Positions 9,199 to 17,317 of a stretch of 64,000 nt of DNA are shown here, in pieces. The stretch comes from Vibrio furnissii CIP 102972 (lineage in GTDB: Bacteria; Pseudomonadota; Gammaproteobacteria; Enterobacterales; Vibrionaceae), in the NCBI RefSeq assembly GCF_000176175.1, contig NZ_ACZP01000014.1:1116001-1180000 (forward strand). The letters are read 5' to 3'. A program made the translations under genes and the position numbers. How positions within the stretch are numbered: position 1 is the stretch's first letter; the number at the start of each line of letters is the position of its first letter. Below the pieces are notes generated by a model. That model had not been told where the DNA came from, ran no database searches, and saw nothing but the letters and a program-made list of their open reading frames with translations.

Positions 9199-9615
9199 AT
9201 GAGACTAGACAGCCGCCTTTCCCGTGTTTTGCACATCCTTTTGCATTTGGTGAAACAACCGATGACGTCGGAGCAATTTGCGACCATGCTCGGCACCAAC
9301 GCGGTGGTGATTCGTCGCACGATGGCGGGGCTGCGAGATGCGGGGTATGTGACGTCCACCAAAGGGCAGGGCGGCGGCTGGACATTGTCTTGCGATCTCC
9401 AGCGCGTGACCTTACTCGATATCTATCAGGCGGTTGGCGAGCCGAAGATTTTTTCGATCGGCTTTGACAACGTCAACCCCAATTGCGTGGTCGAAAAAGC
9501 GGTGAATGCGTCGTTGCGTGACGTGCTGCACGAAGCGGAAGTGCTGCTGCTGACTCGCTTTTCTCAAATCTCTCTGGCGGATCTCAGTCAAGAATTTATC
9601 GCGCAACTGGAGTAA
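9199..9615 (+). CDS. Rrf2-family transcriptional regulator
   Basis: A 138-residue winged-helix protein. Residues 1-60 form the Rrf2 DNA-binding domain (RLSRVLHILLHLVKQ, then the recognition helix VIRRTMAGLRDAGYV and the wing GQGGGW). Only Cys65 and Cys96 are present, so the three-cysteine set that binds an iron-sulfur cluster in IscR or NsrR is absent. It therefore resembles the cluster-free YwnA/YtzF-like branch. The next gene starts about 100 bases downstream behind a long inverted repeat, a likely target of this regulator. The effector is unknown. Confidence 0.85.
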   Translation: MRLDSRLSRVLHILLHLVKQPMTSEQFATMLGTNAVVIRRTMAGLRDAGYVTSTKGQGGGWTLSCDLQRVTLLDIYQAVGEPKIFSIGFDNVNPNCVVEKAVNASLRDVLHEAEVLLLTRFSQISLADLSQEFIAQLE

Positions 9616-9677
9616 TCCTCGCATCCCCTCTGTTTAAAAAATAACCTTAGTTTTTTTGGCGTTGATCTCGTTTATCT

Positions 9678-9706
9678 CCTAACGTAACATTTTGAGTTAC
9701 ATTAGG
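9678..9706. promoter_or_regulatory. 11-bp inverted repeat, candidate Rrf2 operator
   Basis: CCTAACGTAAC and GTTACATTAGG are inverted repeats (10 of 11 matching) separated by 7 bases. The right arm runs into the AGGAGG ribosome site of the following gene, so a bound protein would block its transcription or initiation. It sits directly between the Rrf2 regulator and the DUF1360-like gene. Confidence 0.55.
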
Positions 9707-9713
9707 AGGCGTC

Positions 9714-10148
9714 ATGATGAATACACTATTTGATCAAGAACTGTTACACGGTGTTTGGGTTTGTTTGGTACTGGCGATCAGTGCATCGAGCATTTCCATC
9801 ACCATCACACAAACCGAATTGTTTGCGCCGTTGCGCGCGTTCACTGAGCGTTTGGGGCACATGATCGGTTACCTGTTTCGCTGTTTTTACTGCATGAGCC
9901 ACTGGGTGGTGATTGCTGGCGTTGTGGTTTATCAACCGGTGGTGGTGCAAAGCCCGTATTGGCCAGTGGATCTGGTGGTTTCCACGTTTTTTGCCATCAC
10001 GCTGAGCAGTTTTTTCAGCGGTCTGATGTTTCAGGTGTTTCAGGCGGCGATGGGTAAAAAAATCAAAGAGCTTGAAGTTCAAGCACTGATGGCGGCTGCG
10101 GCCAGCAATGCATCCTCGGCCGTCAAGGCGGAGAAGGCTAAGGCATAA
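9714..10148 (+). CDS. DUF1360-like small membrane protein
   Basis: A 144-residue protein with an N-terminal hydrophobic helix (about 13-32), a Cys-rich motif RCFYCMSHWVV near residue 56, two further hydrophobic segments (about 65-100) and a charged Ala/Lys-rich tail. The CxxC plus Trp pattern and topology resemble DUF1360 proteins, whose function is unknown. The strong AGGAGG at 9704-9709 fits ATG 9714 or 9717. The inverted repeat overlapping this site suggests control by the neighbouring Rrf2 regulator. No role is assigned. Confidence 0.7.
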   Translation: MMNTLFDQELLHGVWVCLVLAISASSISITITQTELFAPLRAFTERLGHMIGYLFRCFYCMSHWVVIAGVVVYQPVVVQSPYWPVDLVVSTFFAITLSSFFSGLMFQVFQAAMGKKIKELEVQALMAAAASNASSAVKAEKAKA

Positions 10149-10269
10149 TCTGTCTGTTGTGAAAGGAGGCAGTGAGTGCTGTTGAAGCGCGACACGGCCT
10201 CCTTGCATCTCGCGAGTGGTGATTGAACTACACTGTAGAAGGGATTCACCGAAACAAGTGAGAAAGACG

Positions 10270-10788
10270 ATGAACAATTGGATCATGGCTGGGTTGATTG
10301 GCTTAACCTGTAGTTTCTCGACGTTGGCCTTGGCAAACCACCACGAAAAAACCGAAGGGATGATGGATGACGACGACATGGGCGCCATGCATCAAACCAT
10401 GGGCATGTCTGCTGAAGAACGTGAAGCGTACAGGATGAAACTCAACGCGTGCGAAAAAGAGGGCCACAGTACCCAAACGTGTGAAGCGAAGTTAGAGCGC
10501 AGCCTCGGCAAAGCGGGTTCGATGCATCAAATCGACGAAGACAAAGCCAAATCGATGGACAAAGGAAAGTTGATGGACAAAGGAAAGTCCATGGAAAAGG
10601 CCAAGTCGATGGATAAAGCGAATGCCAAAGGCATGTCCGCGGAGGAGCGTGAAGCGTACATGACGAAACTCAAAGCGTGTGAGAAAGATGGCCGCAGCGC
10701 AAAAGAGTGTCAGGCGAAACTCGATAAACAGATGAACAAAGACAAAATGATGAAAAAAGAGAAGGACAAAAAAGACAAAACCTATTGA
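10270..10788 (+). CDS. Secreted protein with two CX9C repeats and a Lys/Met-rich linker
   Basis: A 172-residue protein with a clear signal peptide (hydrophobic core about residues 5-20, cleavage near LALA-NHH). The mature part has two near-identical repeats of about 36 residues, each starting MSAEEREAY, with one cysteine pair spaced CX9C (ACEKEGHSTQTC and ACEKDGRSAKEC). Between them lies a tandem linker of KSMDKGK-type heptads rich in Lys and Met. The repeat layout recalls PsiF-type repeats and helix-disulfide-helix hairpins, but I cannot assign a family. The Met/His/Asp-rich mature region might bind metal; that is inference. The start at 10270 gives the signal peptide; upstream in-frame sequence does not. 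Confidence 0.78.
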   Translation: MNNWIMAGLIGLTCSFSTLALANHHEKTEGMMDDDDMGAMHQTMGMSAEEREAYRMKLNACEKEGHSTQTCEAKLERSLGKAGSMHQIDEDKAKSMDKGKLMDKGKSMEKAKSMDKANAKGMSAEEREAYMTKLKACEKDGRSAKECQAKLDKQMNKDKMMKKEKDKKDKTY

Positions 10789-10807
10789 GTGTCCATCGGC
10801 ATCTTGA

Positions 10808-10838
10808 GGGCGAACATTAGGTTCGCCCTTTGTTTTTC
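10808..10838 (+). terminator. Terminator after the CX9C protein gene
   Basis: Stem GGGCGAAC/GTTCGCCC with a 5-base loop followed by TTTGTTTTT, 20 bases after the stop codon. Confidence 0.85.
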
Positions 10839-10916
10839 AGTGGCTTAACAATTCATGGATGCCTCATGTCGCCAAGCATGGCACAATGGCGCACTCCATT
10901 TTAGGATCACGAGCTC

Positions 10917-11255
10917 ATGAACGATCTCCACCTCTACGTGGCGGCGATGTTGGATTCGACGCCTGCGCTGACGATTGCCGAACGCACCACAAATGAAGAC
11001 ACCACGCAAGACGACCAAGGTGAGCGATTTTACACGCGCGAACAAACCGTGACGTTTACCAATGGTGTGGTGATCCATCAATCGATTGAACAAGCGTTCG
11101 ATGTGCAGCCCAACGATGCCGTGTGCGCCGAATGTTGGATCAGCTATCGTGTCGTGAGCGAGCCGGAAACGATGAATATTACGCCGAAGCGAAAGCATTT
11201 TATCAATGCGTGTCAGCAGGCGTTTTGGCTCAATATTCGCCGTGCTCAGCAGTAG
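10917..11255 (+). CDS. Hypothetical 112-residue protein
   Basis: I do not recognise this family. It is a soluble, acidic protein (begins MNDLHLYVAAML) with no signal peptide or membrane segment. It has a central beta-like stretch (EQTVTFTNGVVIHQSIEQAF), a CAEC pair near residue 72 and a basic C-terminus. Coding character is good: codon use matches neighbours, and an isolated terminator lies upstream. It is a monocistronic gene between the CX9C protein and the cold-shock fusion. Confidence 0.6.
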   Translation: MNDLHLYVAAMLDSTPALTIAERTTNEDTTQDDQGERFYTREQTVTFTNGVVIHQSIEQAFDVQPNDAVCAECWISYRVVSEPETMNITPKRKHFINACQQAFWLNIRRAQQ

Positions 11256-11331
11256 TTGCGGGCTGCACTAGCGTTCGAGACGAACTGGTTTAAGCTTATA
11301 AAAAATAATCACCGACAGAGAATAAGAATCA

Positions 11332-11919
11332 GTGAAAGGCAAAATTACGCGTTGGCATGATGACAAAGGGTATGGCTTTATTACGGCGCCGGACGGCAAG
11401 AGTAAAATCTTCGTCCACATTTCGGCGGTGAAACATCGCGCTAAACGACTGGCGAAAAACGACACCGTGTCATTCGATGTAGAGCAGGATCGCAAAGGCC
11501 GATTGAACGCCGTGAATGTCGAATTGACTGGGGTTAAAGGGCTGTCAGTCACCGCGTTGTTTGGTGGCACGTTTTTGGTGTTTGTGTCGGGTGCCACCGT
11601 TCTATTGGGCGGTTCGGTGCTGTTTATTCCGCTTTATTTGGTGATGAGTGTCCTGACGTACATGGCGTATGCGGGCGATAAACGGGCCGCACAGTTGGGC
11701 AATTGGCGCACATCAGAAAATACCTTACATGTGTTGGCGCTCGCCGGTGGTTGGCCCGGTGCGTTAATGGCACAAAGCCAGTTGCGGCATAAATCGAAAA
11801 AGCAGCCGTTCAAAACCATTCTGTGGCTGACTATTTTCATCAATATGGCCGGCTTTTTCTGGACGTTCTCTCAGCCCGGACATGACGTGATGAACCGTTT
11901 GACTCATTTGATTCTCTAG
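11332..11919 (+). CDS. Cold-shock domain fused to DUF1294 membrane domain
   Basis: A 195-residue two-part protein. Residues 1-66 are a cold-shock domain with both nucleic-acid-binding motifs (KGYGFI, 12-17, and IFVHIS, 26-31). From about residue 72 come hydrophobic helices and the DUF1294 signature (YAGDKRAAQ, then LALAGGWPGALMAQ and RHKSKKQPF), ending in a last membrane segment. The fusion is common in proteobacteria; it would tether an RNA- or ssDNA-binding domain to the inner membrane. Function is unknown. The start is GTG at 11332, giving the complete cold-shock domain. Confidence 0.85.
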   Translation: MKGKITRWHDDKGYGFITAPDGKSKIFVHISAVKHRAKRLAKNDTVSFDVEQDRKGRLNAVNVELTGVKGLSVTALFGGTFLVFVSGATVLLGGSVLFIPLYLVMSVLTYMAYAGDKRAAQLGNWRTSENTLHVLALAGGWPGALMAQSQLRHKSKKQPFKTILWLTIFINMAGFFWTFSQPGHDVMNRLTHLIL

Positions 11920-11940
11920 CGCATCGCGCTTAAAGAATGT

Positions 11941-11985
11941 GCAAAACGCCCGCGCGATATCAATGCAGCGGGCGTTTTGCGTTTG
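11941..11985 (+). terminator. Terminator after the cold-shock/DUF1294 gene
   Basis: A 13-base perfect stem (11941-11953 with 11968-11980, ACGCCCGC core) and 14-base loop, ending in GTTTTGCGTTTG, 21 bases after the stop. Confidence 0.75.
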
Positions 11986-12019
11986 TAGACTGGTGTTTCG
12001 ATGACCGAGGATCGAAACC

Positions 12020-12295
12020 GTGAGCGACAACACTATTCAAGACATCATTGCCAGCTTTACTTCCATTGAACAGGCACTGACCTACTTTGAGATCGACTTT
12101 GATAGCCGATTTATCGACGAGTATCGTGAACCACTGGTCAAACGTTTTTATGGCTATTTACTGCTCGAAAAACCGCAGGATTGGTTTGCTGCGCGGCGTG
12201 CACTGAAAAACGCTTATTGTAAAATTCAGCGAGGTCGGTTGGATCCGCATACGCGTTCGGCGTGCCGTGGCTGCACGTCATGCCAGCGTCGCTGA
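12020..12295 (+). CDS. NifW-like small protein with a C-terminal cysteine cluster
   Basis: A 91-residue protein. Its core (FTSIEQALTYFEIDFD, then FIDEYREPLVKRFYGYLLL and ALKNAYCKIQ) follows the pattern of the nitrogenase-stabilising protein NifW: a short helical domain with the aligned FD, KRF and Y residues. No nitrogenase gene is present, so the role must differ. The C-terminus ends in a CxxCxxC cluster (CRGCTSC) that could bind zinc or a metal cluster. The start is GTG at 12020, with GAGG 9 bases before. The family call is by memory of the consensus. Confidence 0.6.
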   Translation: MSDNTIQDIIASFTSIEQALTYFEIDFDSRFIDEYREPLVKRFYGYLLLEKPQDWFAARRALKNAYCKIQRGRLDPHTRSACRGCTSCQRR

Positions 12296-12484
12296 GTAAT
12301 TTTTCTGCGGAAAGAATGCGGGGGCGATAGACAAGTGGCTGGATTGCATTTGCCTTCATGTCCCTCGCGCTGCGTATAGAGTTTGTGGTGAACGTTTTCT
12401 CAATCGCCATCGGTTTGATACAGTGATGTGAAGCCAGCCAATAGCCAACTAATAGCCAAGCCAAGAATGACAGGGAATGTGAAT

Positions 12485-13021
12485 ATGAAGCGATCGGTCA
12501 AGTGGATGTTGCTCGCCACAGGCGCGCTGCTAGGCGCGTGCACGCAGAGCGATTGGCGCACCGCAAGCCGAGAACCGGCAGGCATTGCGCCCGACCCGCA
12601 ACACAATCGTCAAGCAGTGATTGAATTTTACGCCGCCGATGCGTTTAGTTGGCGCGGTTGGTTTGCTGTGCATACGTGGGTGGCGGTGAAGCCGCACGAT
12701 GCCGAGCAATACACGGTCTATGAAGTGATTGGCTGGCGAGTGGATCGCGGTCAGCCTGCGCTGTATCAATATCAAACGGCGACTCCGGATCGTTACTGGT
12801 ATGGCGCGCGCCCTGAAAAAGTGCTGTCGATTCAAGGCGAAAAAGCCGAGCAATTGATCCCGAAAGTGCAGGATGTGGTGGCGCTGTATCCGTGGGCCAA
12901 CGAATACACCTTGTTCCCGGGGCCAAACAGCAATACGTTTCCGGCATGGGTGGGGCGGCAAGTGCCAGAATTGGGGCTGAAAATGCCATTTCGCGCGATT
13001 GGCAGTGGCTATGGCGAGTAA
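12485..13021 (+). CDS. DUF3750 lipoprotein
   Basis: A 178-residue protein with a lipoprotein signal peptide: MKRSVKWMLLATG, then lipobox LLGAC with Cys19. The mature region carries blocks that I recognise from DUF3750: HTWVAVKP, YTVYEVIGWRV, PDRYWYGARPE and GPNSNTFPAWVGRQVPELGL. The Cys, His and Asn in these blocks suggest a papain-like/NlpC-type fold, which is inference. The ATG at 12485 is chosen because it gives the lipobox; the frame is open upstream but without a signal. Cellular role unknown; located in the cell envelope. Confidence 0.78.
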   Translation: MKRSVKWMLLATGALLGACTQSDWRTASREPAGIAPDPQHNRQAVIEFYAADAFSWRGWFAVHTWVAVKPHDAEQYTVYEVIGWRVDRGQPALYQYQTATPDRYWYGARPEKVLSIQGEKAEQLIPKVQDVVALYPWANEYTLFPGPNSNTFPAWVGRQVPELGLKMPFRAIGSGYGE

Positions 13022-13118
13022 GAATTTCTCCCGAGTGTGAAAGCGGTTCATCAGGCGACTTTATTTGCGTGAGCGGAGCCGATAGAATGCGCAAAAAGCA
13101 CAGAAAAGTAGACATCTC

Positions 13119-13640
13119 ATGGCAAAACTTACGCTCCAGGAGCAAATGTTAAAAGCGGGCTTGGTGAACGAGAAGAAATTCAAGAAAGTTACCAAAGGCG
13201 CGAAAAAATCTCGCGTTCAATCACGCGAAGTCAAAGCGGCGGTTGAAGAGCAAAAGCGTCAGCAGCAAGAGCGTGACAAAGAACTGAATACACAAAAGAA
13301 CGAAGCGCGTTTGAGCAAAGAAATTCAGTCGCAAGTGAAGCAACTGATTGAGCTGAACAAGCTCAACACCAAAGATGGCGACATCAAATACAACTTCACC
13401 GACGGCACGCTGGTGAAATCGTTGTATGTGACCTCACTGCTGCGCGAGCAATTGATCAAAGGCATTGTGGCGATTGCGCGATACGAAGACACATACGTGA
13501 TTATTCCAAGCGTTGTTGCCAATAAAATTGCGCAACGTGATGAGCAAACCATCATCGAGCAACAGGTTGCTTCAAGCGACACGGTAGATGAAGACGATCC
13601 GTACGCCGACTTCGTCGTACCAGACGATCTCATGTGGTAA
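13119..13640 (+). CDS. yaiL: DUF2058 (YaiL-type) nucleic-acid-associated protein
   Basis: A 173-residue, highly charged protein of the YaiL family. It starts MAKLTLQEQMLKAGL, followed by a long lysine/arginine/glutamine-rich helix (about residues 20-75, coiled coil). A compact C-terminal domain then carries YNFTDGTLVKSLYV and the acidic tail DEDDPYADFVVPDDLMW. It is conserved in gammaproteobacteria and thought to associate with nucleic acid; no activity is established. A single gene closed by a strong terminator. Confidence 0.87.
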   Translation: MAKLTLQEQMLKAGLVNEKKFKKVTKGAKKSRVQSREVKAAVEEQKRQQQERDKELNTQKNEARLSKEIQSQVKQLIELNKLNTKDGDIKYNFTDGTLVKSLYVTSLLREQLIKGIVAIARYEDTYVIIPSVVANKIAQRDEQTIIEQQVASSDTVDEDDPYADFVVPDDLMW

Positions 13641-13661
13641 TTCACCGCAAAAAACAGACAG

Positions 13662-13690
13662 AAGCCCGAGCAATGCTCGGGCTTTTTTGT
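13662..13690. terminator. Bidirectional terminator between yaiL and pldA
   Basis: A 10-base stem AAGCCCGAGC/GCTCGGGCTT with a 3-base loop and T-run. It serves rightward yaiL and probably leftward pldA. Confidence 0.9.
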
Positions 13691-13705
13691 CTTCGTGAAA
13701 TGGGA

Positions 13706-14707
13706 TTACAGCAGATCGGTGATGGCAATGCCGACACCAAAGCGCTGCTGATTGTGGTTGTAGTCAATCAGGTTTTCGCCATACCCCGTGGAGTATTTCG
13801 CGTAGCCGCGCACTTTACCCCAGATCGGGAAGGTTAACCCCAACTCGGCGTAGCCTTTGTGGGTGGCGAAGTTTTCACGTCCGGTAAAGTTCAGGGTGAG
13901 GTTGTCCCATTTATACGCGCCCATCAGCTCAAAGTGCCCCATGTAATCCGTGATGTCTGGGTTGTCATCGCCGTTGGGATCATCAGCGCTGGTTTTGTCA
14001 TTTTCGGGAATGCGCCACCATGGACGCAGGTTGAGCGCCAAACGATTTTTCTCGTAGGCAAATGAGGCATATACGCGGTTCCAACTGCGCGACAAATCTT
14101 GTCGTTGGCCGTTGGACTGATGCTCAATGCCAAATCCTAACCAAGTGTTCCCGCCCAGCGGTTTCCAACGGGTGGGCGTGAAGTAAAACAGTTCCGGTTG
14201 ATAATCGGTTTCGCGGAATGGACGAGAAATCGATTCTGCATACACCTGCCAGTACGAGCGCAGCGTGAAGCCAAAGAACAGAGCATCATCTTCAAACAGC
14301 AGATCGGTATAATTGAGTGGCACTTTAAAACTGATTTGAAACTCCGATTCTGCTTTGCGCAGGCCATCTGCCCAACCCGATTCTTCATACGCTTGTCGGT
14401 TGATACTATCGGTGTAGACGATGGGTAAAATGTAGTTCATGCGATGCGCGGTCATCACAAAAGGACGAAATTCGGTGCTTTTTTCTGATTCGCGGCGTTG
14501 GCTCAGTAGGTCTTCTTTCTGCGTCTCGGACGGGGTTTCACTCATCGACTGACAACGCTGACGCACTTGGTTGATGGTCATTTCACCGCTCTGCGATTGG
14601 GTGGCCGTCAACAGACATCGGTCATAGTCACTGAGTTCTTGCGCCTTCAATAAAGGCGACGAGAGTAGCGTTGCCGCTAGCAGTGTCGTCTTCATGGTTG
14701 CATCCAT
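13706..14707 (-). CDS. pldA: Outer-membrane phospholipase A (OMPLA)
   Basis: A 333-residue precursor. The signal peptide ends near LKA-QEL, then a beta-barrel in the outer membrane that hydrolyses phospholipid acyl chains when dimerised with calcium. The catalytic motif is intact: GIEHQSNGQ gives the His and Ser two residues apart, and SWNRVY gives the Asn, matching the E. coli triad His142/Ser144/Asn156. An N-terminal region of about 50 residues after the signal (DYDRCLLTATQ... with a Cys pair) is longer than in E. coli. The start at 14707 follows GGAAG; the in-frame ATG at 14737 has no site. The C-terminal LL deviates from the usual aromatic last residue. Confidence 0.93.
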   Translation of the reverse strand: MDATMKTTLLAATLLSSPLLKAQELSDYDRCLLTATQSQSGEMTINQVRQRCQSMSETPSETQKEDLLSQRRESEKSTEFRPFVMTAHRMNYILPIVYTDSINRQAYEESGWADGLRKAESEFQISFKVPLNYTDLLFEDDALFFGFTLRSYWQVYAESISRPFRETDYQPELFYFTPTRWKPLGGNTWLGFGIEHQSNGQRQDLSRSWNRVYASFAYEKNRLALNLRPWWRIPENDKTSADDPNGDDNPDITDYMGHFELMGAYKWDNLTLNFTGRENFATHKGYAELGLTFPIWGKVRGYAKYSTGYGENLIDYNHNQQRFGVGIAITDLL

Positions 14708-14996
14708 GTTGCTTCCTTCGCATTCAATTAAGTTCAACCTCGCTATTATAAAGGCGCTTTGAAAGTAGGACGTAAGAGAATTGTTATTCGAGCGCTAAAA
14801 ACGATAACTGTGCTGCTTTGCCTCATGATCATCGCTGCATGATGTCGCGTGAGGAAACGGCTACCCACCAAAATATCCTGATTGACATCGAGGGCTACCT
14901 GCTCGCATCATGCCGGATTACATTTAGCGAACACGTTCAAAACTTCATCACAATGGTCATGTTAGAATGGTGCGCTGGCAGTGGGTTTGAGAAAAA

Positions 14997-15566
14997 ATGA
15001 TGTCTAAGTTGTTTAAAATAATGGTTTCGGTGAGCGCGGTATTTTTGGTGGGCTTTGGTGTGCTCGCCTTTCATTCCTACCAGTCGCTGACGTTTATGAA
15101 TCACGGATTGCGGTGGTTTTGGGTCGATAGTCAACTGATCAGTTTCAACGATCACGCCATGCAAAGCGCCCGTGAACATCATTCCAATCAACTGATTTAT
15201 CGTCAGGTGGATATCGGCCATCATCTGGCTGTGTTCCTTAACACCACCAACAATGGTTTCTTTTTGTTTACCTTCGTGAAAGATGCGCCGTGTGATGAAA
15301 AGTCACCGATTCAAGCCACGTTACAGGTGAATGAGGCGCCCAGCGAAACGGTGAAGTTCATCTGCCAAACAGCCAACAGCGCTGTGTATCGAATTGCCAA
15401 ACCTGATTTTCATCAGTTGCAGTTAGCCAACAACGATTTTCAGTTTGATCTCAGCGGAGAGTCTTGGGATTTTGACGCGTTGAAGAAAGATGACTACATG
15501 CAACGCAATTATCGTTTCTTTCAAAAACACAGCGGTGAAACGGTGTCGCCATGGGATCGGGATTAA
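14997..15566 (+). CDS. Membrane-anchored hypothetical protein
   Basis: A 189-residue protein with one N-terminal hydrophobic helix (about residues 6-24) and a mostly polar remainder, probably periplasmic. It has two cysteines (PCDEKSP and KFICQTA) that could form a disulfide, and several beta-rich stretches (NNGFFLFTFV, SAVYRIAKPDF). I do not recognise a family. The start is ATG 14997 (or 15000). It sits alone and ends at a strong shared terminator opposite the BCCT transporter. Confidence 0.65.
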   Translation: MMSKLFKIMVSVSAVFLVGFGVLAFHSYQSLTFMNHGLRWFWVDSQLISFNDHAMQSAREHHSNQLIYRQVDIGHHLAVFLNTTNNGFFLFTFVKDAPCDEKSPIQATLQVNEAPSETVKFICQTANSAVYRIAKPDFHQLQLANNDFQFDLSGESWDFDALKKDDYMQRNYRFFQKHSGETVSPWDRD

Positions 15567-15612
15567 GGGCGTTTGATTCTGCGTCTTCGCAGCAGCGCGT
15601 TCTCCAGATAAA

Positions 15613-15645
15613 AAAGAACCCCAAATATTGGGGTTCTTTGCATTA
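15613..15645. terminator. Bidirectional terminator between the hypothetical gene and the BCCT gene
   Basis: A 12-base stem AAAGAACCCCAA/TTGGGGTTCTTT with a 3-base loop, A/T-rich on both flanks. It lies 8 bases from the end of the BCCT gene. Confidence 0.9.
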
Positions 15646-15652
15646 GGGCCGG

Positions 15653-17317
15653 TTATTTCCCGGGGCGTAGCACCGCTTTTTTCGGCACTGACCGGGGTTC
15701 GTCCAGCAAGCCAATGATCAGCGATGCCGTGGCGATCAAAAGCACGATCGTAAATGGGAAGCCCGTGGTTACCGCCATCGCTTGCGCGGCAGCAAGCCCG
15801 CCGCCCAGCAACAAGGCAATCGCCACCAAGCCTTCAAACGTACACCAGAAAATACGCTGCGGTGTTGGCGCATCCACTTTACCACCCGCGGCGATGGTGT
15901 CGATCACCAGTGAGCCGGAGTCGGCAGATGTGATGAAGAACACCACGACCAGAACGATACCCACGATCGAGGTGATGCTCGACAGCGGCATGATTTCCAG
16001 CATTTCAAATAGCTTCAGTGGTAAATCGGCGTTTTTCACCGCTTCGTAGCCTTCATTCACGAATTGGCTGATGGCGGTGCCGCCAAATGCGGTCATCCAG
16101 AATACACACACGGCGGATGGCACCAACAGCACACACACGATGAATTCACGCACGGTACGGCCGCGAGAGACGCGAGCGATGAACATACCAACGAATGGTG
16201 ACCATGAGATCCACCATGCCCAGTAGAATGATGTCCAACCTTGTGAGAAGTTGACATCAGGTCGTGCGAACGGATTCGACAACGCAGGCAGATTCGTGAG
16301 GTAAGCGCCGATGTTGTCAAAGAAACCAAGCAAAATCGCCGCCGTTGGGCCTGCAATGACGATAAACAGCAGGAGCAGTGCCGCCAAACCCATGTTGATT
16401 TCAGACAGCAGTTTCACGCCGCCATTCAGGCCGGCGACCACTGAGATCAAGGCAAACGCAGTGATGACCACAATCAACACGATTTGCGTGGTGTCAGTGA
16501 GTGGTACACCAAATAGGAAGTTTAAGCCTGTTGCTGCTTGCGACGCGCCGTATCCCAACGAGGTGGCAAGGCCAAAGACCGTTGCGATGATCGCCAAAAT
16601 GTCGATGATATGACCCGTCCAACCCCACACGCGTTCGCCAAACAGCGGATAGAAAATCGAGCGCATGGTCAGGGGCAATCCTTTGTTAAAGGAGAAGATG
16701 GCTAAACCCAGCGCCAATAGCGCGTAAATCGCCCACGGGTGAAGTGCCCAGTGGTAAATGGTGGCAGCCATGCCCAGTGAGCGGGCCGCTTCCACATCGC
16801 CGATTGCACCCGCGAGCGGCGCCCAGTCGGTGCGTACGCCGTTTTCAAACACCGGACCTGCCAGTGATGTACTGAAGTGCGACATTGGCTCAGACACGCC
16901 AAAGAACACCAAACCAATCCCCATGCCAGCGGCAAACAGCATCGCCAACCAGCCCATGTAGCTGTAATCTGGAGTGGCGTCGGTGCCGCCAATGCGCACG
17001 CGCCCCAATGGTGAAATGGCTAAGCCCAAGCAGACGATGACAAAAATGTTGCCGGAAAGAAGGAAAAACCAATCTAAGCTTGAGGTTAACCAAGAGCGCA
17101 TGTGAACAAACAGAGGCTCTACTTGTTCACGGAAGATTAAGGTTGCGAAGACGAAAATCACGATCGCCAACCCAGAAACCGCAAACACGCGGTTATGAAT
17201 ATCAAGACCAAATGGTCCTACGGACACAATGACATTGTCCTGTCCGACGGTATAGTCGGTGTCTATGGGCGTTGCTTTTCCGCTTGGATGCGGAATGCCG
17301 CCATTATTATCACTCAT
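15653..17317 (-). CDS. BCCT-family betaine/choline/carnitine transporter
   Basis: A 554-residue inner-membrane protein with about 12 hydrophobic segments. The BCCT hallmark GMGIGLVFFGVSEP (the Gly-Met-Gly-Ile-Gly form found in sodium-coupled members) and the tryptophan-rich WTSFYWAWWISWSPFVGMF box are intact. It should import a quaternary-ammonium osmoprotectant such as glycine betaine with sodium. The N-terminal tail of about 45 residues is polar; the C-terminal tail is short, without the long regulatory helix of BetP. The start at 17317 follows AGGAAGGA; an in-frame ATG at 17470 lacks a site. Its place beside glycine cleavage genes could link betaine catabolism to glycine, but it is separately transcribed. 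Confidence 0.93.
   Translation of the reverse strand: MSDNNGGIPHPSGKATPIDTDYTVGQDNVIVSVGPFGLDIHNRVFAVSGLAIVIFVFATLIFREQVEPLFVHMRSWLTSSLDWFFLLSGNIFVIVCLGLAISPLGRVRIGGTDATPDYSYMGWLAMLFAAGMGIGLVFFGVSEPMSHFSTSLAGPVFENGVRTDWAPLAGAIGDVEAARSLGMAATIYHWALHPWAIYALLALGLAIFSFNKGLPLTMRSIFYPLFGERVWGWTGHIIDILAIIATVFGLATSLGYGASQAATGLNFLFGVPLTDTTQIVLIVVITAFALISVVAGLNGGVKLLSEINMGLAALLLLFIVIAGPTAAILLGFFDNIGAYLTNLPALSNPFARPDVNFSQGWTSFYWAWWISWSPFVGMFIARVSRGRTVREFIVCVLLVPSAVCVFWMTAFGGTAISQFVNEGYEAVKNADLPLKLFEMLEIMPLSSITSIVGIVLVVVFFITSADSGSLVIDTIAAGGKVDAPTPQRIFWCTFEGLVAIALLLGGGLAAAQAMAVTTGFPFTIVLLIATASLIIGLLDEPRSVPKKAVLRPGK

Noticed and set aside
10160..10205. Terminator after the DUF1360-like gene (AGGAGGC/GCCTCCT)
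   Set aside because: The loop is about 27 bases and no T-run follows.
14825..14831. ATGATCA, resembling the core of RctB-binding repeats of the vibrio chromosome II origin
   Set aside because: A single copy with no array, no rctB gene and no other origin feature nearby.
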